From Mucilaginibacter sp. UR6-1 (lineage in GTDB: Bacteria; Bacteroidota; Bacteroidia; Sphingobacteriales; Sphingobacteriaceae): a stretch of 64,000 nucleotides of DNA. Made by a program: the position numbers and the translations under genes. The notes beneath the pieces are model-generated. The model was not told where the DNA came from, did no database searches, and saw nothing but the letters and a program-made list of their open reading frames with translations. Numbering within the stretch: the stretch's first letter is position 1; each line of letters starts with the position of its first letter. Location of the stretch: NCBI RefSeq assembly GCF_020880975.1, contig NZ_JAJIWP010000001.1, forward strand, positions 620,001 to 684,000, given 5' to 3'. Below are positions 37,885 through 46,807 of this stretch, one piece after another.

Positions 37885-40800
37885 ATGATAGCAGAAACCT
37901 TTATACGACGACCGGTTACGGCCATTGTAATATCATTAGTGATACTTATTGTAGGTATATTGGCAATGAGTAATCTACCTATTGCCCAATATCCGGAGAT
38001 TACGCCGCCAACGGTACAGGTAACCGGTAACTACACCGGTGCCGACGCGCTAACAGTTGAGCAAACCGTGGCAACCCCGGTTGAGGTGCAGGTAAATGGT
38101 ACCCCGGGCATGACCTACCTGCAAAGTAACAGTACCGGTAACGGCCAAATGAGCATGACCGTTAACTTTGAAGTGGGTACTGACATTAATATTGCCGCGT
38201 TAGACGTGCAGAACCGTGTGGGTATTGCCCTGCCTACCTTACCGCAGGAAGTACAGCGTTTAGGTTTGGTGGTACGTAAGCGTAACCCGAGCATCCTGAT
38301 GCTGGTGGCGTTGTACTCGCCAAAAGGCACACACGATGTAACTTTTACTGATAACTATGCCAACGTATTTATTAAGGATGCGTTGCTGCGTACCAAAGGC
38401 GTGGGTGACGTGTTTACACGTGCCGATGACTTTAGTATGCGTATATGGCTAAAGCCCGATAAGCTGGCCGCCCTGGGCATGACCGCCGCGGATGTTACCG
38501 CCGCTTTACAGGAGCAAAACGCGCAGGTTGCAGCGGGTACCGTAGGTGCCACTCCGCAAATGAAGGGGCAAACCTTTGAGTATACCGTACTGGTAAAAGG
38601 CCGTTTGGTTAAGCCTGAAGAATTTGAAAACATTGTGGTTAAAACACAACCAGAGAATGGTGCCATAGTGCATTTAAAGGATGTGGCACGCATTCAGTTA
38701 GGTAAGTTTAACTATGCCGGTAACTCATTTGTTGATAACAAACGCGCATCATACCTGCTTATTTACCAGGCACCGGGCAGTAACGCTATTGAAACTGCTG
38801 ATAACGTTACTACAACCATGGAGCAGTTAAAAAAAACCTTCCCGAATGATATTAATTATGTGATACCATTTGAGTCGGTAACGGTAGTAAAGGTATCATT
38901 AGATGAGGTTATTGAAACATTGGTAATTGCCCTGGCGCTGGTTATTATAGTGGTATTCTTGTTTCTGCAAAGCTGGCGTACAACGCTTATCCCGGTATTG
39001 GCAATTCCGGTATCTATTGTGGGCACCTTTATCTTTTTTGTGCCGTTAGGCTTTACTATTAATACCTTAACGCTTTTCGGTTTTGTATTGGCTATTGGTA
39101 TTGTGGTGGATGATGCCATTGTTGTGGTGGAGGCTGTGCAGCATTATATGGATGAAAAGGGCATGTCGCCGCAGGAAGCCACGGTACACGCCATGCGCGA
39201 TATCTCGGCACCGGTAATCGCCATCGCGCTCATCCTTGCGGCGGTATTCGTTCCGGTAGGTTTTATACCGGGTATTGTGGGCAGGTTATATCAGCAGTTC
39301 GCTATTACTATCGCAATTTCGGTATTGATCTCGGCTTTCGTGGCATTATCTCTTACACCCGCGTTGTGTACCCTTATTTTACGTCCGCATAAGATTGACG
39401 AAAAATCAGGCGGTTTAAATAAATTCTTTTACAAGTTCAACCAATGGTTTGACAGGATCACCGGCAGATACAGAAATGCCGTTGATAAAGGTATCAAGCA
39501 TTCAAAGTTTGTGATGTTTGTGCTAATCGCCATAATTGTTGGTACCGTGTTCCTTTTCCGCAGCAAGCCATCAGGCTTTATTCCGCTGGAGGATGAGGGG
39601 CGTATATTCGTTACTTACGATCTGCCTGAAGGTTCGGCTACCGAGCGTACAGTTGATGTTTTACATGGCATGATGAAAACGCTCGACAGTATTCCGGCTA
39701 TTAAACATTATGCCGCATTGGGTGGTTTGAACGCGATCAACTTTGCAACAAAATCAAACAGTGCTACCATATTTGTGCAGCTTAAACCGTGGGATGAGCG
39801 TGAAAAGGAAGAAGATAAGCTGGAATCATTAGTAGCCATGCTGCAGCAAAAGTTATCGGCTAAATTTAAAGAAGCCAGCGTAGTTGTAATATCACCTCCG
39901 GCAATACCCGGTTTAGGTAATACCGGTGGTTTCTCCTTTATATTACAAGAGCGTGAAGCGGGCGGTGATATTAAAAACTTTGAAAAAACGCTGCAAACAT
40001 TTGTAGGCGCGGTTAACGCCAGGCCCGAAATAGCCCGCGCATTCTCCTTTTTTACCGCACGTACACCGGCATACCAGTTAACTATTGACCGCGAAAAAGC
40101 TAAAAAGCTCGGCGTGCAGATAAGTGACATTAACAATGCCCTGCAAACATACATGGGTAGTACCTATATAAACGATTTTACCATATATGGCCGTAACTTT
40201 AGGGTGTTGGCCCAGGCCGATACCAACTACCGTACAAGCATTGCCAATATAGGCCAGTACTTTGTACGTAACAGGGGCGGAGAGATGGTGCCGCTAAGCA
40301 CACTTACTTCATATAAGGTAATTGAGAACGCGCCGCTTATATCTCATTATAACCTTTTCCGTTCGGCGGAAATAAATGGTAGTACCAAACCAGGGTATAG
40401 TAGTGGCGACGCTATTAAAGCTTTACAGGAAGTTGCCGCTCAAACCCTGCCGCAAGGTTACGGTTACGAGTTTTCGGGCCTCAGCCGCGAGGAAATACTA
40501 TCAGGATCTAAGAGTATTTACATATTTGCCCTTTCTATAGGTTTCGTGTTCCTGTTCCTTGCAGCGCTGTATGAGAGCTGGTCGGTACCATTCTCAGTAC
40601 TGTTAGCGGTACCACTGGGTGCATTTGGCGCAATATTATTCTTGTTTTTTAAACCGGAACTTACCAACAACGTTTACGCGCAGATAGGTTTGATCACGCT
40701 GATTGGTTTAGCTGCCAAGAATGCTATCCTGATTGTTGAGTTTGCCAAAGAGCGTGTTGACAGGGGTATGGAACTTGAAAAAGCTACACTCGAAGCGGTA

Positions 40801-41067
40801 CGCCTTCGTTTACGCCCAATTATAATGACATCTATGGCATTCATTCTTGGTATTTTGCCGCTGTTGTTCGCATCTGGCGCAGGTGCCGTATCTCGTCGTA
40901 CCATAGGTTACACAGTTTTTGGCGGTATGCTTTCTGCTACAGCCCTTGCCATATTTATAGTGCCGGTGTTGTACTATGTAATAACCAAACTGGCGTACGG
41001 TAAAGAAAAGCTTGCCGAACTTGAAGCCAACTACAAACCCGACCCGGAAGTTGACCCGGAGGTTTAA
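37885..41067 (+). CDS. HAE1-family RND multidrug efflux pump (AcrB type)
   Basis: 1060 residues, the usual length. MIAETFIRRPVTAIVISLVI starts it, with 12 hydrophobic segments and two large periplasmic loops. The proton-relay pair is in GIVVDDAIVVVEAVQHYM (segment 4) and the matching lysine-containing block GLAAKNAILIVEFAKE (segment 10) is present. HAE1 pumps export drugs, bile acids, dyes or lipids using the proton gradient. The tail is acidic (DPEVDPEV). A strong terminator follows. No regulator gene is adjacent; the spt gene is divergent. Confidence 0.96.
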   Translation: MIAETFIRRPVTAIVISLVILIVGILAMSNLPIAQYPEITPPTVQVTGNYTGADALTVEQTVATPVEVQVNGTPGMTYLQSNSTGNGQMSMTVNFEVGTDINIAALDVQNRVGIALPTLPQEVQRLGLVVRKRNPSILMLVALYSPKGTHDVTFTDNYANVFIKDALLRTKGVGDVFTRADDFSMRIWLKPDKLAALGMTAADVTAALQEQNAQVAAGTVGATPQMKGQTFEYTVLVKGRLVKPEEFENIVVKTQPENGAIVHLKDVARIQLGKFNYAGNSFVDNKRASYLLIYQAPGSNAIETADNVTTTMEQLKKTFPNDINYVIPFESVTVVKVSLDEVIETLVIALALVIIVVFLFLQSWRTTLIPVLAIPVSIVGTFIFFVPLGFTINTLTLFGFVLAIGIVVDDAIVVVEAVQHYMDEKGMSPQEATVHAMRDISAPVIAIALILAAVFVPVGFIPGIVGRLYQQFAITIAISVLISAFVALSLTPALCTLILRPHKIDEKSGGLNKFFYKFNQWFDRITGRYRNAVDKGIKHSKFVMFVLIAIIVGTVFLFRSKPSGFIPLEDEGRIFVTYDLPEGSATERTVDVLHGMMKTLDSIPAIKHYAALGGLNAINFATKSNSATIFVQLKPWDEREKEEDKLESLVAMLQQKLSAKFKEASVVVISPPAIPGLGNTGGFSFILQEREAGGDIKNFEKTLQTFVGAVNARPEIARAFSFFTARTPAYQLTIDREKAKKLGVQISDINNALQTYMGSTYINDFTIYGRNFRVLAQADTNYRTSIANIGQYFVRNRGGEMVPLSTLTSYKVIENAPLISHYNLFRSAEINGSTKPGYSSGDAIKALQEVAAQTLPQGYGYEFSGLSREEILSGSKSIYIFALSIGFVFLFLAALYESWSVPFSVLLAVPLGAFGAILFLFFKPELTNNVYAQIGLITLIGLAAKNAILIVEFAKERVDRGMELEKATLEAVRLRLRPIIMTSMAFILGILPLLFASGAGAVSRRTIGYTVFGGMLSATALAIFIVPVLYYVITKLAYGKEKLAELEANYKPDPEVDPEV

Positions 41068-41085
41068 TAAAGCTATATAGAGTTG

Positions 41086-41120
41086 AGCGCCATGCGAATA
41101 TTTGCATGGCGCTTTTTTTA
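41086..41120 (+). terminator. Intrinsic terminator of the RND operon
   Basis: A 10-bp GC-rich stem (41086-41095 with 41104-41113), an 8-base loop and a T run of seven. It lies 18 bp after the pump stop. Confidence 0.92.
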
Positions 41121-41448
41121 TTTATTATTGTTTTATACTGTTAAATAATATTATTAAATAATGCAATAATGTTGTAATTGATGAAAATTATATGAAATTG
41201 TCAGGTTAAACATACATATTGTATAATAATTAATACTTTAAAAGGATACTTTTATTAAACTTCGCTTTGTGATAAAAAACGATAATGACAATGTTAAGGC
41301 TGTTATTAATCTCATTTATTATCAGACTATTTAACATTGTAAGTGCTGTGTCATGTAACCTTGTTATATCTGTTTTGGCATGCTTTGGCCGCATATTTGT
41401 AAAACCCCTGTTGTGAAATCTAAAATTTATTTACAAAACATCACAACA
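41121..41448. other. AT-rich intergenic region
   Basis: 328 bp between the RND terminator and the small barrel gene. It holds a 12-bp AATAATATTATT palindrome near 41141, probably chance in AT-rich DNA. No gene is seen. Confidence 0.5.
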
Positions 41449-41982
41449 ATGAGAAAGTCAACAAAACTGATAGCTGCCGCAGTAACTGCAGTAGCACTAT
41501 TTTTAGGAACTAACGTTAAAGCACAAACCAATGAGAAAAGCGCATGGCGTTTAGGTTTTGGTATTGAAGGCGGTATACCAACAGGTGACCTGCACGATGT
41601 AAGAAGCTTCCAGTTAGGTGGTACAGCACGTTTGCAATACGGCCTTTCTGATAACCTGGCTGCTACTTTAACTTCAGGTTTTTACAATTTCTTTGGTAAA
41701 GAGATTGGTGATACAGGTGTAGATTTTCCTGATGGTCACGTAATCCCGGTTAAATTGGGTATCAAATCATTTTTTACTGACAACCTTTACTTTGGTGCAG
41801 AAGCCGGTGCCGGTTTTGAAACAGGTGATGGTGTATCGGGTGATACCAAATTGATTTTAGCTCCTGCTTTAGGTTGGGCTGATAAACACTGGGATGTTGG
41901 TGTTAAATACGAAAACTTCTCAGGCCAGGGCAATAACTACGGTACTGTAGGTTTGCGCTTAGCTTACGGTTTTGGTTTGTAA
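41449..41982 (+). CDS. Small outer-membrane beta-barrel protein
   Basis: 177 residues from the ATG at 41449; an ORF from 41380 is open but the signal peptide (MRKSTKLIAAAVTAVALFLG..KA|Q) begins here. The mature part of about 150 residues alternates as in an 8-strand barrel (RLQYGLSDNLAATLTSGFY, NLYFGAEAGAGFETG, WDVGVKYENFSGQ) and ends YGTVGLRLAYGFGL. It resembles the OmpW/OMP_b-brl group. Function is unknown. A long hairpin terminator follows. Confidence 0.85.
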   Translation: MRKSTKLIAAAVTAVALFLGTNVKAQTNEKSAWRLGFGIEGGIPTGDLHDVRSFQLGGTARLQYGLSDNLAATLTSGFYNFFGKEIGDTGVDFPDGHVIPVKLGIKSFFTDNLYFGAEAGAGFETGDGVSGDTKLILAPALGWADKHWDVGVKYENFSGQGNNYGTVGLRLAYGFGL

Positions 41983-41996
41983 CATCATCTAAATTA

Positions 41997-42039
41997 AAAA
42001 CAAAGGGCTTATGGAAATTTTCCATAAGCCCTTTGTTTT
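41997..42039. terminator. Bidirectional intrinsic terminator
   Basis: A perfect 20-bp stem (41997-42016 with 42020-42039) with a 3-base loop. It lies between the barrel gene and the convergent GAF kinase gene and can end both. Confidence 0.92.
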
Positions 42040-42051
42040 ATGCGGCAATTG

Positions 42052-43224
42052 CTATTTAACAGGCATTGTAAAAGTAAAACTGGTGTGTTTATCGTCAGAA
42101 CGGATGGTTATTTTTCCATTATGCGCACGGGCAATCTCTGATGCTATGTAGAGGCCTAAACCCAATCCCTGCTGACCATTTTTAACCTCGCCGCGGGTAA
42201 AAGGCTGAAACAGTTTACTGATGATAATTTCGGGTATTTTGTCGCATTTGTTTGTTACTGATAATGTAAAAGTATCATCATCACAATTAACGCTAACATT
42301 TACTGCATATTCAGGGTCGCCATAAGTAAGTGCATTACCCAGTAAATTTGAAAATAGCTGCGCTATACGCTTACCATCACCATATACCGGTTGTGTTAAG
42401 CATATGTTAACATCTATCTCCCTGTCAGGCCATATTATTCTGAGTTCATTTATTATTTGAAGCAATGTGTTCTCAAGCGGCTCGTCAATCGTATAATTTA
42501 GCTTAATTCCATCGCCAAGCCTTCCGCTGGCAAAATCAAGTATATTATCAATAAGCGAACGCATCCTGAAAGTGGAATCCTGTATAATAACTGCCAGGCG
42601 CTTCATCCTGTCATCAAGCGGCATCCTCATCATTAGCTGAGCTACGTTGGATACTGCGGTAACAGGATTACGAAGATCATGACCTAATATGGCTATGAAT
42701 TGTTCACGTAATTCAGATATTTCGCGCTCCTCCATTAATTGATTGTTACTGTAGGTTACTTGTTCAACGGCACTTAAATGAAAGGCTATCAGATCAGCAA
42801 ACAAACTGAACATATCCGTTATCTCTTTTTTGCTCAATTGGTTAGGCCTTGGATCAATAGCGCATAATGTGCCAAAAAACTGACCATTCTGAAGCATTAT
42901 TGGTACCGAAATATAACTTTGAAAACCATACATCAGCGGAGTATGGTGATTTGCATAAAGCGGATCTGAATCAACATGATCAATAACAACCATTTTTTGA
43001 TGATCGCGTATCTCATTACAAATGGTTGTTTCAAGCTTTAACTCGCCGCCAGGTATGAGTCCGAATTGTATATCATCACGCACCGCACAGGCAATCCATC
43101 GGTGATCTGTTACACGGGCTACAGCCGCAAACCCCATCCCGGTGGTGCCGCAAATAACATCAAGTATAGACCGCACAGCCGGAATGTTGTTGATATTCTC
43201 AACACAACTTTCAATATTGTTCAA
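42052..43224 (-). CDS. GAF-domain sensor histidine kinase
   Basis: 390 residues, cytosolic with no membrane segment. A GAF domain (about 15-155; LETTICNEIRDHQKMVVIDHV, YGFQSYISVPIM, FFGTLCAIDPRP) is followed by HisKA with phospho-His 182 (ILGHDLRNPVTAVSN) and an ATPase domain (NLLGNALTYGDP, GQQGLGLGLYIASEIARAHNGK). The GAF type is like those in bacteriophytochromes and similar kinases, but no chromophore Cys is obvious. It is an orphan kinase with no adjacent regulator. Confidence 0.92.
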   Translation of the reverse strand: MNNIESCVENINNIPAVRSILDVICGTTGMGFAAVARVTDHRWIACAVRDDIQFGLIPGGELKLETTICNEIRDHQKMVVIDHVDSDPLYANHHTPLMYGFQSYISVPIMLQNGQFFGTLCAIDPRPNQLSKKEITDMFSLFADLIAFHLSAVEQVTYSNNQLMEEREISELREQFIAILGHDLRNPVTAVSNVAQLMMRMPLDDRMKRLAVIIQDSTFRMRSLIDNILDFASGRLGDGIKLNYTIDEPLENTLLQIINELRIIWPDREIDVNICLTQPVYGDGKRIAQLFSNLLGNALTYGDPEYAVNVSVNCDDDTFTLSVTNKCDKIPEIIISKLFQPFTRGEVKNGQQGLGLGLYIASEIARAHNGKITIRSDDKHTSFTFTMPVK

Positions 43225-43307
43225 TTAATAGGGGGTATTAATGTGAGTGTTAATTAGATAAATAAATATAGAATTAAATACTATACTATCATGTTATTAT
43301 AAAATAA

Positions 43308-43336
43308 AAAAAGCTCCGGTGGTTTCCGGAGCTTTT
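43308..43336 (-). terminator. Intrinsic terminator of the aminotransferase gene
   Basis: An 11-bp stem (43309-43319 with 43326-43336), a 6-base loop and a T-rich run on the minus strand, 19 bp after the aminotransferase stop. Confidence 0.88.
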
Positions 43337-43354
43337 AAGCTATGATTGAGTTGC

Positions 43355-44548
43355 TTATTGCAATTTGCCAAGTGCAGCTTTTATTCTGCTTAAAGCTTCT
43401 ACCAGCTTATCTTCAGCCGCGGCGTATGACATGCGGATGGATCTTCTATCACCAAATGAATCACCGCCAACGGTTGAAACATGGGCTTCCTCTAATATAT
43501 AAATGCTTAGTTCGTCAGCATCATTTATGGTGCGGCCATTATAGCTTTTACCAAAAAATGAGGTAACATCAGGGAAGAAATAGAATGCACCCTCCGGTAA
43601 GTTAACCTTAACACCGTCAATATCTTTAAGCAGGTTATACACTATATCCCTACGTTTTTGGAATTCATCACGCATTTGGTGTACGCTTTCCAAACCACCT
43701 TCGTAAGCGGCAGTGCCGGCGCGTTGGGTTATTGAGCAGGTACCAGAGGTGATTTGTCCTTGTATTTTATCGCAGGCGGCTGCAAGCTCTTTGCTTGAGG
43801 CAGTGTAGCCTATGCGCCAGCCGGTCATGGCGTATGATTTTGAAAAGCCGTTAATGATCACCACACGATCTTTAACACTCTCAAACTGCGCGATAGACTC
43901 ATGGCCGCCAACAAAGTTAATGTGCTCGTATATCTCGTCAGACAGGATGTAAACGTGCGGATATTTTTCAAACACCTTGACCAATGAAGCTAATTCATCT
44001 TTGCTGTAAACGCTACCGGTAGGGTTACATGGCGATGAAAACATGAACAGCTTGCTGTTTGGGGTAATGGCCGCTTCTAACTGTTCGGCAGTTATCTTAA
44101 AGTTTTGCTCGGCAGTGGCTTCAATAAATACGCTTTTGCCTTCGGCAAGTTTTACTACCTCAGAGTATGATACCCAGTAAGGAGTAGGGATGATCACTTC
44201 TTCGCCCGGATTAACAAGGCAAAGTACCGCGTTGGCAATAGCTTGTTTAGCACCGGTTGATACCACAATTTGGCTCATATCATAATCCAAACCATTCTCG
44301 TTCTTTAGTTTGGCAGCTATAGCCTTGCGCAGGTCAGGGTAGCCTGATACCGGGGTATAGTATGTAAAGTTATCGTCCATCGCCTTTTTGGCGGCATCCT
44401 TTATATATTCAGGGGTATGAAAGTCGGGCTCGCCAAAGCTAAGGTTGATCACATCAACACCTTTGGCAGCTAATTCACGGCCCAGTTTGGCCATTTTAAT
44501 GGTTGCTGATTCTGACAGGTTCTGTATCCTGTTACTTAATGTAGTCAT
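43355..44548 (-). CDS. Class I/II aminotransferase, aspartate aminotransferase type
   Basis: 397 residues. Visible are LSFGEPDFHTPEYI, the PLP-binding VSTGAKQAI, PYWVSY, SPCNPTG, ILSDEIYEHI, the PLP lysine in GFSKSYAMTGWRIGY, and the C-terminal RIRMSYA-like RRSIRMSYA carboxylate Arg. The pattern fits the I-gamma group of aspartate or prephenate aminotransferases, which transfer the amino group between aspartate/glutamate and keto acids. The gene is monocistronic between two terminators and a divergent CDF gene (91-bp gap). Confidence 0.93.
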   Translation of the reverse strand: MTTLSNRIQNLSESATIKMAKLGRELAAKGVDVINLSFGEPDFHTPEYIKDAAKKAMDDNFTYYTPVSGYPDLRKAIAAKLKNENGLDYDMSQIVVSTGAKQAIANAVLCLVNPGEEVIIPTPYWVSYSEVVKLAEGKSVFIEATAEQNFKITAEQLEAAITPNSKLFMFSSPCNPTGSVYSKDELASLVKVFEKYPHVYILSDEIYEHINFVGGHESIAQFESVKDRVVIINGFSKSYAMTGWRIGYTASSKELAAACDKIQGQITSGTCSITQRAGTAAYEGGLESVHQMRDEFQKRRDIVYNLLKDIDGVKVNLPEGAFYFFPDVTSFFGKSYNGRTINDADELSIYILEEAHVSTVGGDSFGDRRSIRMSYAAAEDKLVEALSRIKAALGKLQ

Positions 44549-44639
44549 ATTGTTTATGTTAACGCGGCAAATATAGAAAATAAGTTTACTGCTGATTGCG
44601 CTTGTTATTCATTAAATTTGCACGCTAACAGAATTTATT

Positions 44640-45614
44640 TTGGGCGAGCAAAAAAGGATAATACTCATCTCACTAATTACAGGCGTAGTGCTGATGCTGG
44701 CCAAACTCAGCGCCTACTTTATTACATCCTCAAATTTTATTTTGACCGATGCTGCCGAAAGCATTGTTAATGTGGTAGCCAGTTCGTTCGCCTTCTTCAG
44801 TATCTATCTTTCGGCATTGCCCCGCGATGAGAATCATCCTTACGGGCATGGTAAGGTAGAATACTTCTCGGTTTTCTTGGAAGGCGGCCTTATTGTTATT
44901 ACGGGCGGCATCATTGTAGTTAAATCAGCCTATGGTTTAATAAACCCCGAGCCTGTGCGCGAGCTGTTAACCGGTACTATTATTATTGGCGCTACAGGCA
45001 TAGTAAACGGGGCGTTAGGCTATTACCTGATTAATAAAGGAAAAGAGCTACGGTCTATAACCATTGAAGCTGATGGCCGGCATTTACTTACTGATATGGT
45101 TACCAGCGGCGCGCTTGTTGCAGGGTTATTGATCATTTATTTTACAGGTATTTTATGGCTCGATAGCGCATTATCTATTTTGGTAGGGCTATATATCATA
45201 TTTGCCGGTTATAAACTGGTGCGAAAATCAGTTGCGGGATTGATGGACGAAACTGATTTTGGTATTGTTACCAATGTACTGAAAGTGCTTAACGAAAAAC
45301 GCAAGGAAGAATGGATAGACATTCACAACCTTCGCGCGCAAAAATACGGCAGCGAACTGCACATTGATTGCCACCTGACATTACCCAACTACTTTGATTT
45401 GAACAGGGTGCACGAGGAGGTATCACTTGTTGATAAGATGATCAACCTTGAGGCTGGGGTAAAAACAGAACTTTTTATTCATTCTGATCCTTGTTTACCT
45501 GAGTGTTGCCATTATTGCAGTATGCCTAATTGCCCCATACGCTCGGAGCCTAAACGTATAGAGATAGAATGGACCCTGGATAAAGTAATGCCTAATAAAA
45601 AACATTTTGAATGA
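44640..45614 (+). CDS. Cation diffusion facilitator (Zn2+/Mn2+/Fe2+ efflux)
   Basis: 324 residues from a TTG start, taken because no ATG lies nearby upstream and the first membrane segment begins directly after it. Six membrane segments, metal-site residues in TDAAESIVN and HPYGHGKVEY, then EADGRHLLTDM in segment V. A cytosolic cupredoxin-like domain follows (IHNLRAQKYGSELHIDCHL). The end carries a Cys/His-rich HSDPCLPECCHYCSMPNCPIR, an unusual metal-binding tail. It overlaps the Nudix gene by 4 bp. Confidence 0.93.
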   Translation: MGEQKRIILISLITGVVLMLAKLSAYFITSSNFILTDAAESIVNVVASSFAFFSIYLSALPRDENHPYGHGKVEYFSVFLEGGLIVITGGIIVVKSAYGLINPEPVRELLTGTIIIGATGIVNGALGYYLINKGKELRSITIEADGRHLLTDMVTSGALVAGLLIIYFTGILWLDSALSILVGLYIIFAGYKLVRKSVAGLMDETDFGIVTNVLKVLNEKRKEEWIDIHNLRAQKYGSELHIDCHLTLPNYFDLNRVHEEVSLVDKMINLEAGVKTELFIHSDPCLPECCHYCSMPNCPIRSEPKRIEIEWTLDKVMPNKKHFE

Positions 45615-46063
45615 CATATATCAACGTACGTGTTTACGGGTTATTAATTAATGATGATAACCAGGTGCTGTTAAGTGATGAGCGAGAATACGGCATGGAA
45701 TTTATCAAGTTTCCGGGTGGAGGGCTGGAGTATGGCGAGGGGCTTATAGATGGGTTAAAGCGTGAATTTATGGAAGAATGTGCTATGGATATTGAAGTGC
45801 TCAGCCATTTTTATACTACGGATTTTTTCATAAAATCGGCATTTAATGATAGCCAGATATTGAGTGTTTATTACCTGGTTAAAAATACACATCCAATTAA
45901 CCTCACTATAAAAACAAAAGCCTTTGATTTTGATGGTGATGGCAATGTTGAAATATTGCAGGCATTTCGCTGGGTGGCGATCAGTGAGTTGCAGCCTGAG
46001 GATGTTACCTTCCCTACAGACCAGCGGGTTGTTGCGCTTTTAAGGCAGCAATTGGCTGTTTAA
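45611..46063 (+). CDS. Nudix hydrolase (small)
   Basis: 150 residues. The Nudix box is GGGLEYGEGLIDGLKREFMEECAM, with the family spacing of GX5EX7REUXEEXGU except that the final Gly is Ala/Cys-like. The frame overlaps the CDF stop by 4 bp (ATGA), so the two are translated together. Nudix enzymes cleave nucleoside diphosphates linked to other groups; this one's substrate is unknown. Confidence 0.9.
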   Translation: MTYINVRVYGLLINDDNQVLLSDEREYGMEFIKFPGGGLEYGEGLIDGLKREFMEECAMDIEVLSHFYTTDFFIKSAFNDSQILSVYYLVKNTHPINLTIKTKAFDFDGDGNVEILQAFRWVAISELQPEDVTFPTDQRVVALLRQQLAV

Positions 46064-46090
46064 TGTACTGCACATCATCAGTACATTTTA
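46062..46090 (+). terminator. Intrinsic terminator after the CDF-Nudix genes
   Basis: A 9-bp stem (46062-46070 with 46079-46087), an 8-base loop and a TTTT run, beginning at the Nudix stop codon. Confidence 0.7.
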
Positions 46091-46167
46091 CCACAATATT
46101 GCATAAGCAATGCTTTGCACCGGTATATTTACCGCAAATTTTGTATCGACCTGTTATATTTTGATAT

Positions 46168-46779
46168 ATGGAATTAACCACACTACTACCAAAAATTGTT
46201 GCCGATAATAAGTTGCATGCCAAATGGCTGAATACGCTATCGCTGATGGAAAATACCGGCGCTCGTAAAATATCAGCCAGCGAAGATCCGGTTACGGTAA
46301 CTTACATTATACTAAAGCACGCTGCCGAGGAGCATCGCCATGCTTTTTATCTTAAAAAACAAATTGAAAAAACGGGTGATAACCAATGCCCAACTTATGC
46401 TAACGAATACCTTGTAGCACCGGCCAGCAGTAAATATTATTTAAATGTGCTTGATGTTGAGGTGAGCCGTTATCTCAAAAAAAAGCTTAACCTGTCAGGC
46501 GCTGAGTTGCGTTTTGCCGCCTATCTGCTGGTTACCTATGCTATTGAGGTACGTGCCGACGAACTTTACCCGATCTATCAGCAAGCGCTTGACAATGCTG
46601 GAAGCAAGGTGAATGTGAAATCGATCATACTGGAAGAGGAGGGTCACCTGGAAGAAATGATCAACCAGTTGCACCACTTTTCGCCAGACTGGCAAACACA
46701 TGCCGATAAAGCTGTAGAAATAGAGAGCCGCCTGTTTAACGAATGGGTGAACGCGCTTGCAACAGAGTTTGCCGCTTAA
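46168..46779 (+). CDS. Ferritin-like helical protein of unknown function
   Basis: 203 residues, almost all helix. Three segments carry ferritin-like Glu/His motifs: HAAEEHRHAFYLKKQ (EExxH), AIEVRADELYPIY, and LEEEGHLEEMINQL (EEEGH). Four helices with such a Glu/His set suggest a di-iron four-helix-bundle fold. I know of no named family for it. It stands alone after the CDF-Nudix pair, with its own 104-bp upstream gap, and converges on the LTA-synthase-like gene 28 bp away. The metal site is inferred. Confidence 0.6.
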   Translation: MELTTLLPKIVADNKLHAKWLNTLSLMENTGARKISASEDPVTVTYIILKHAAEEHRHAFYLKKQIEKTGDNQCPTYANEYLVAPASSKYYLNVLDVEVSRYLKKKLNLSGAELRFAAYLLVTYAIEVRADELYPIYQQALDNAGSKVNVKSIILEEEGHLEEMINQLHHFSPDWQTHADKAVEIESRLFNEWVNALATEFAA

Positions 46780-46807
46780 AGTTTATTTACAATACAATAT
46801 AAAGCCT

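Noticed and set aside
41138..41160. AT palindrome as an origin or operator
   Set aside because: Low-complexity AT sequence in an AT-rich gap; such palindromes are expected by chance.
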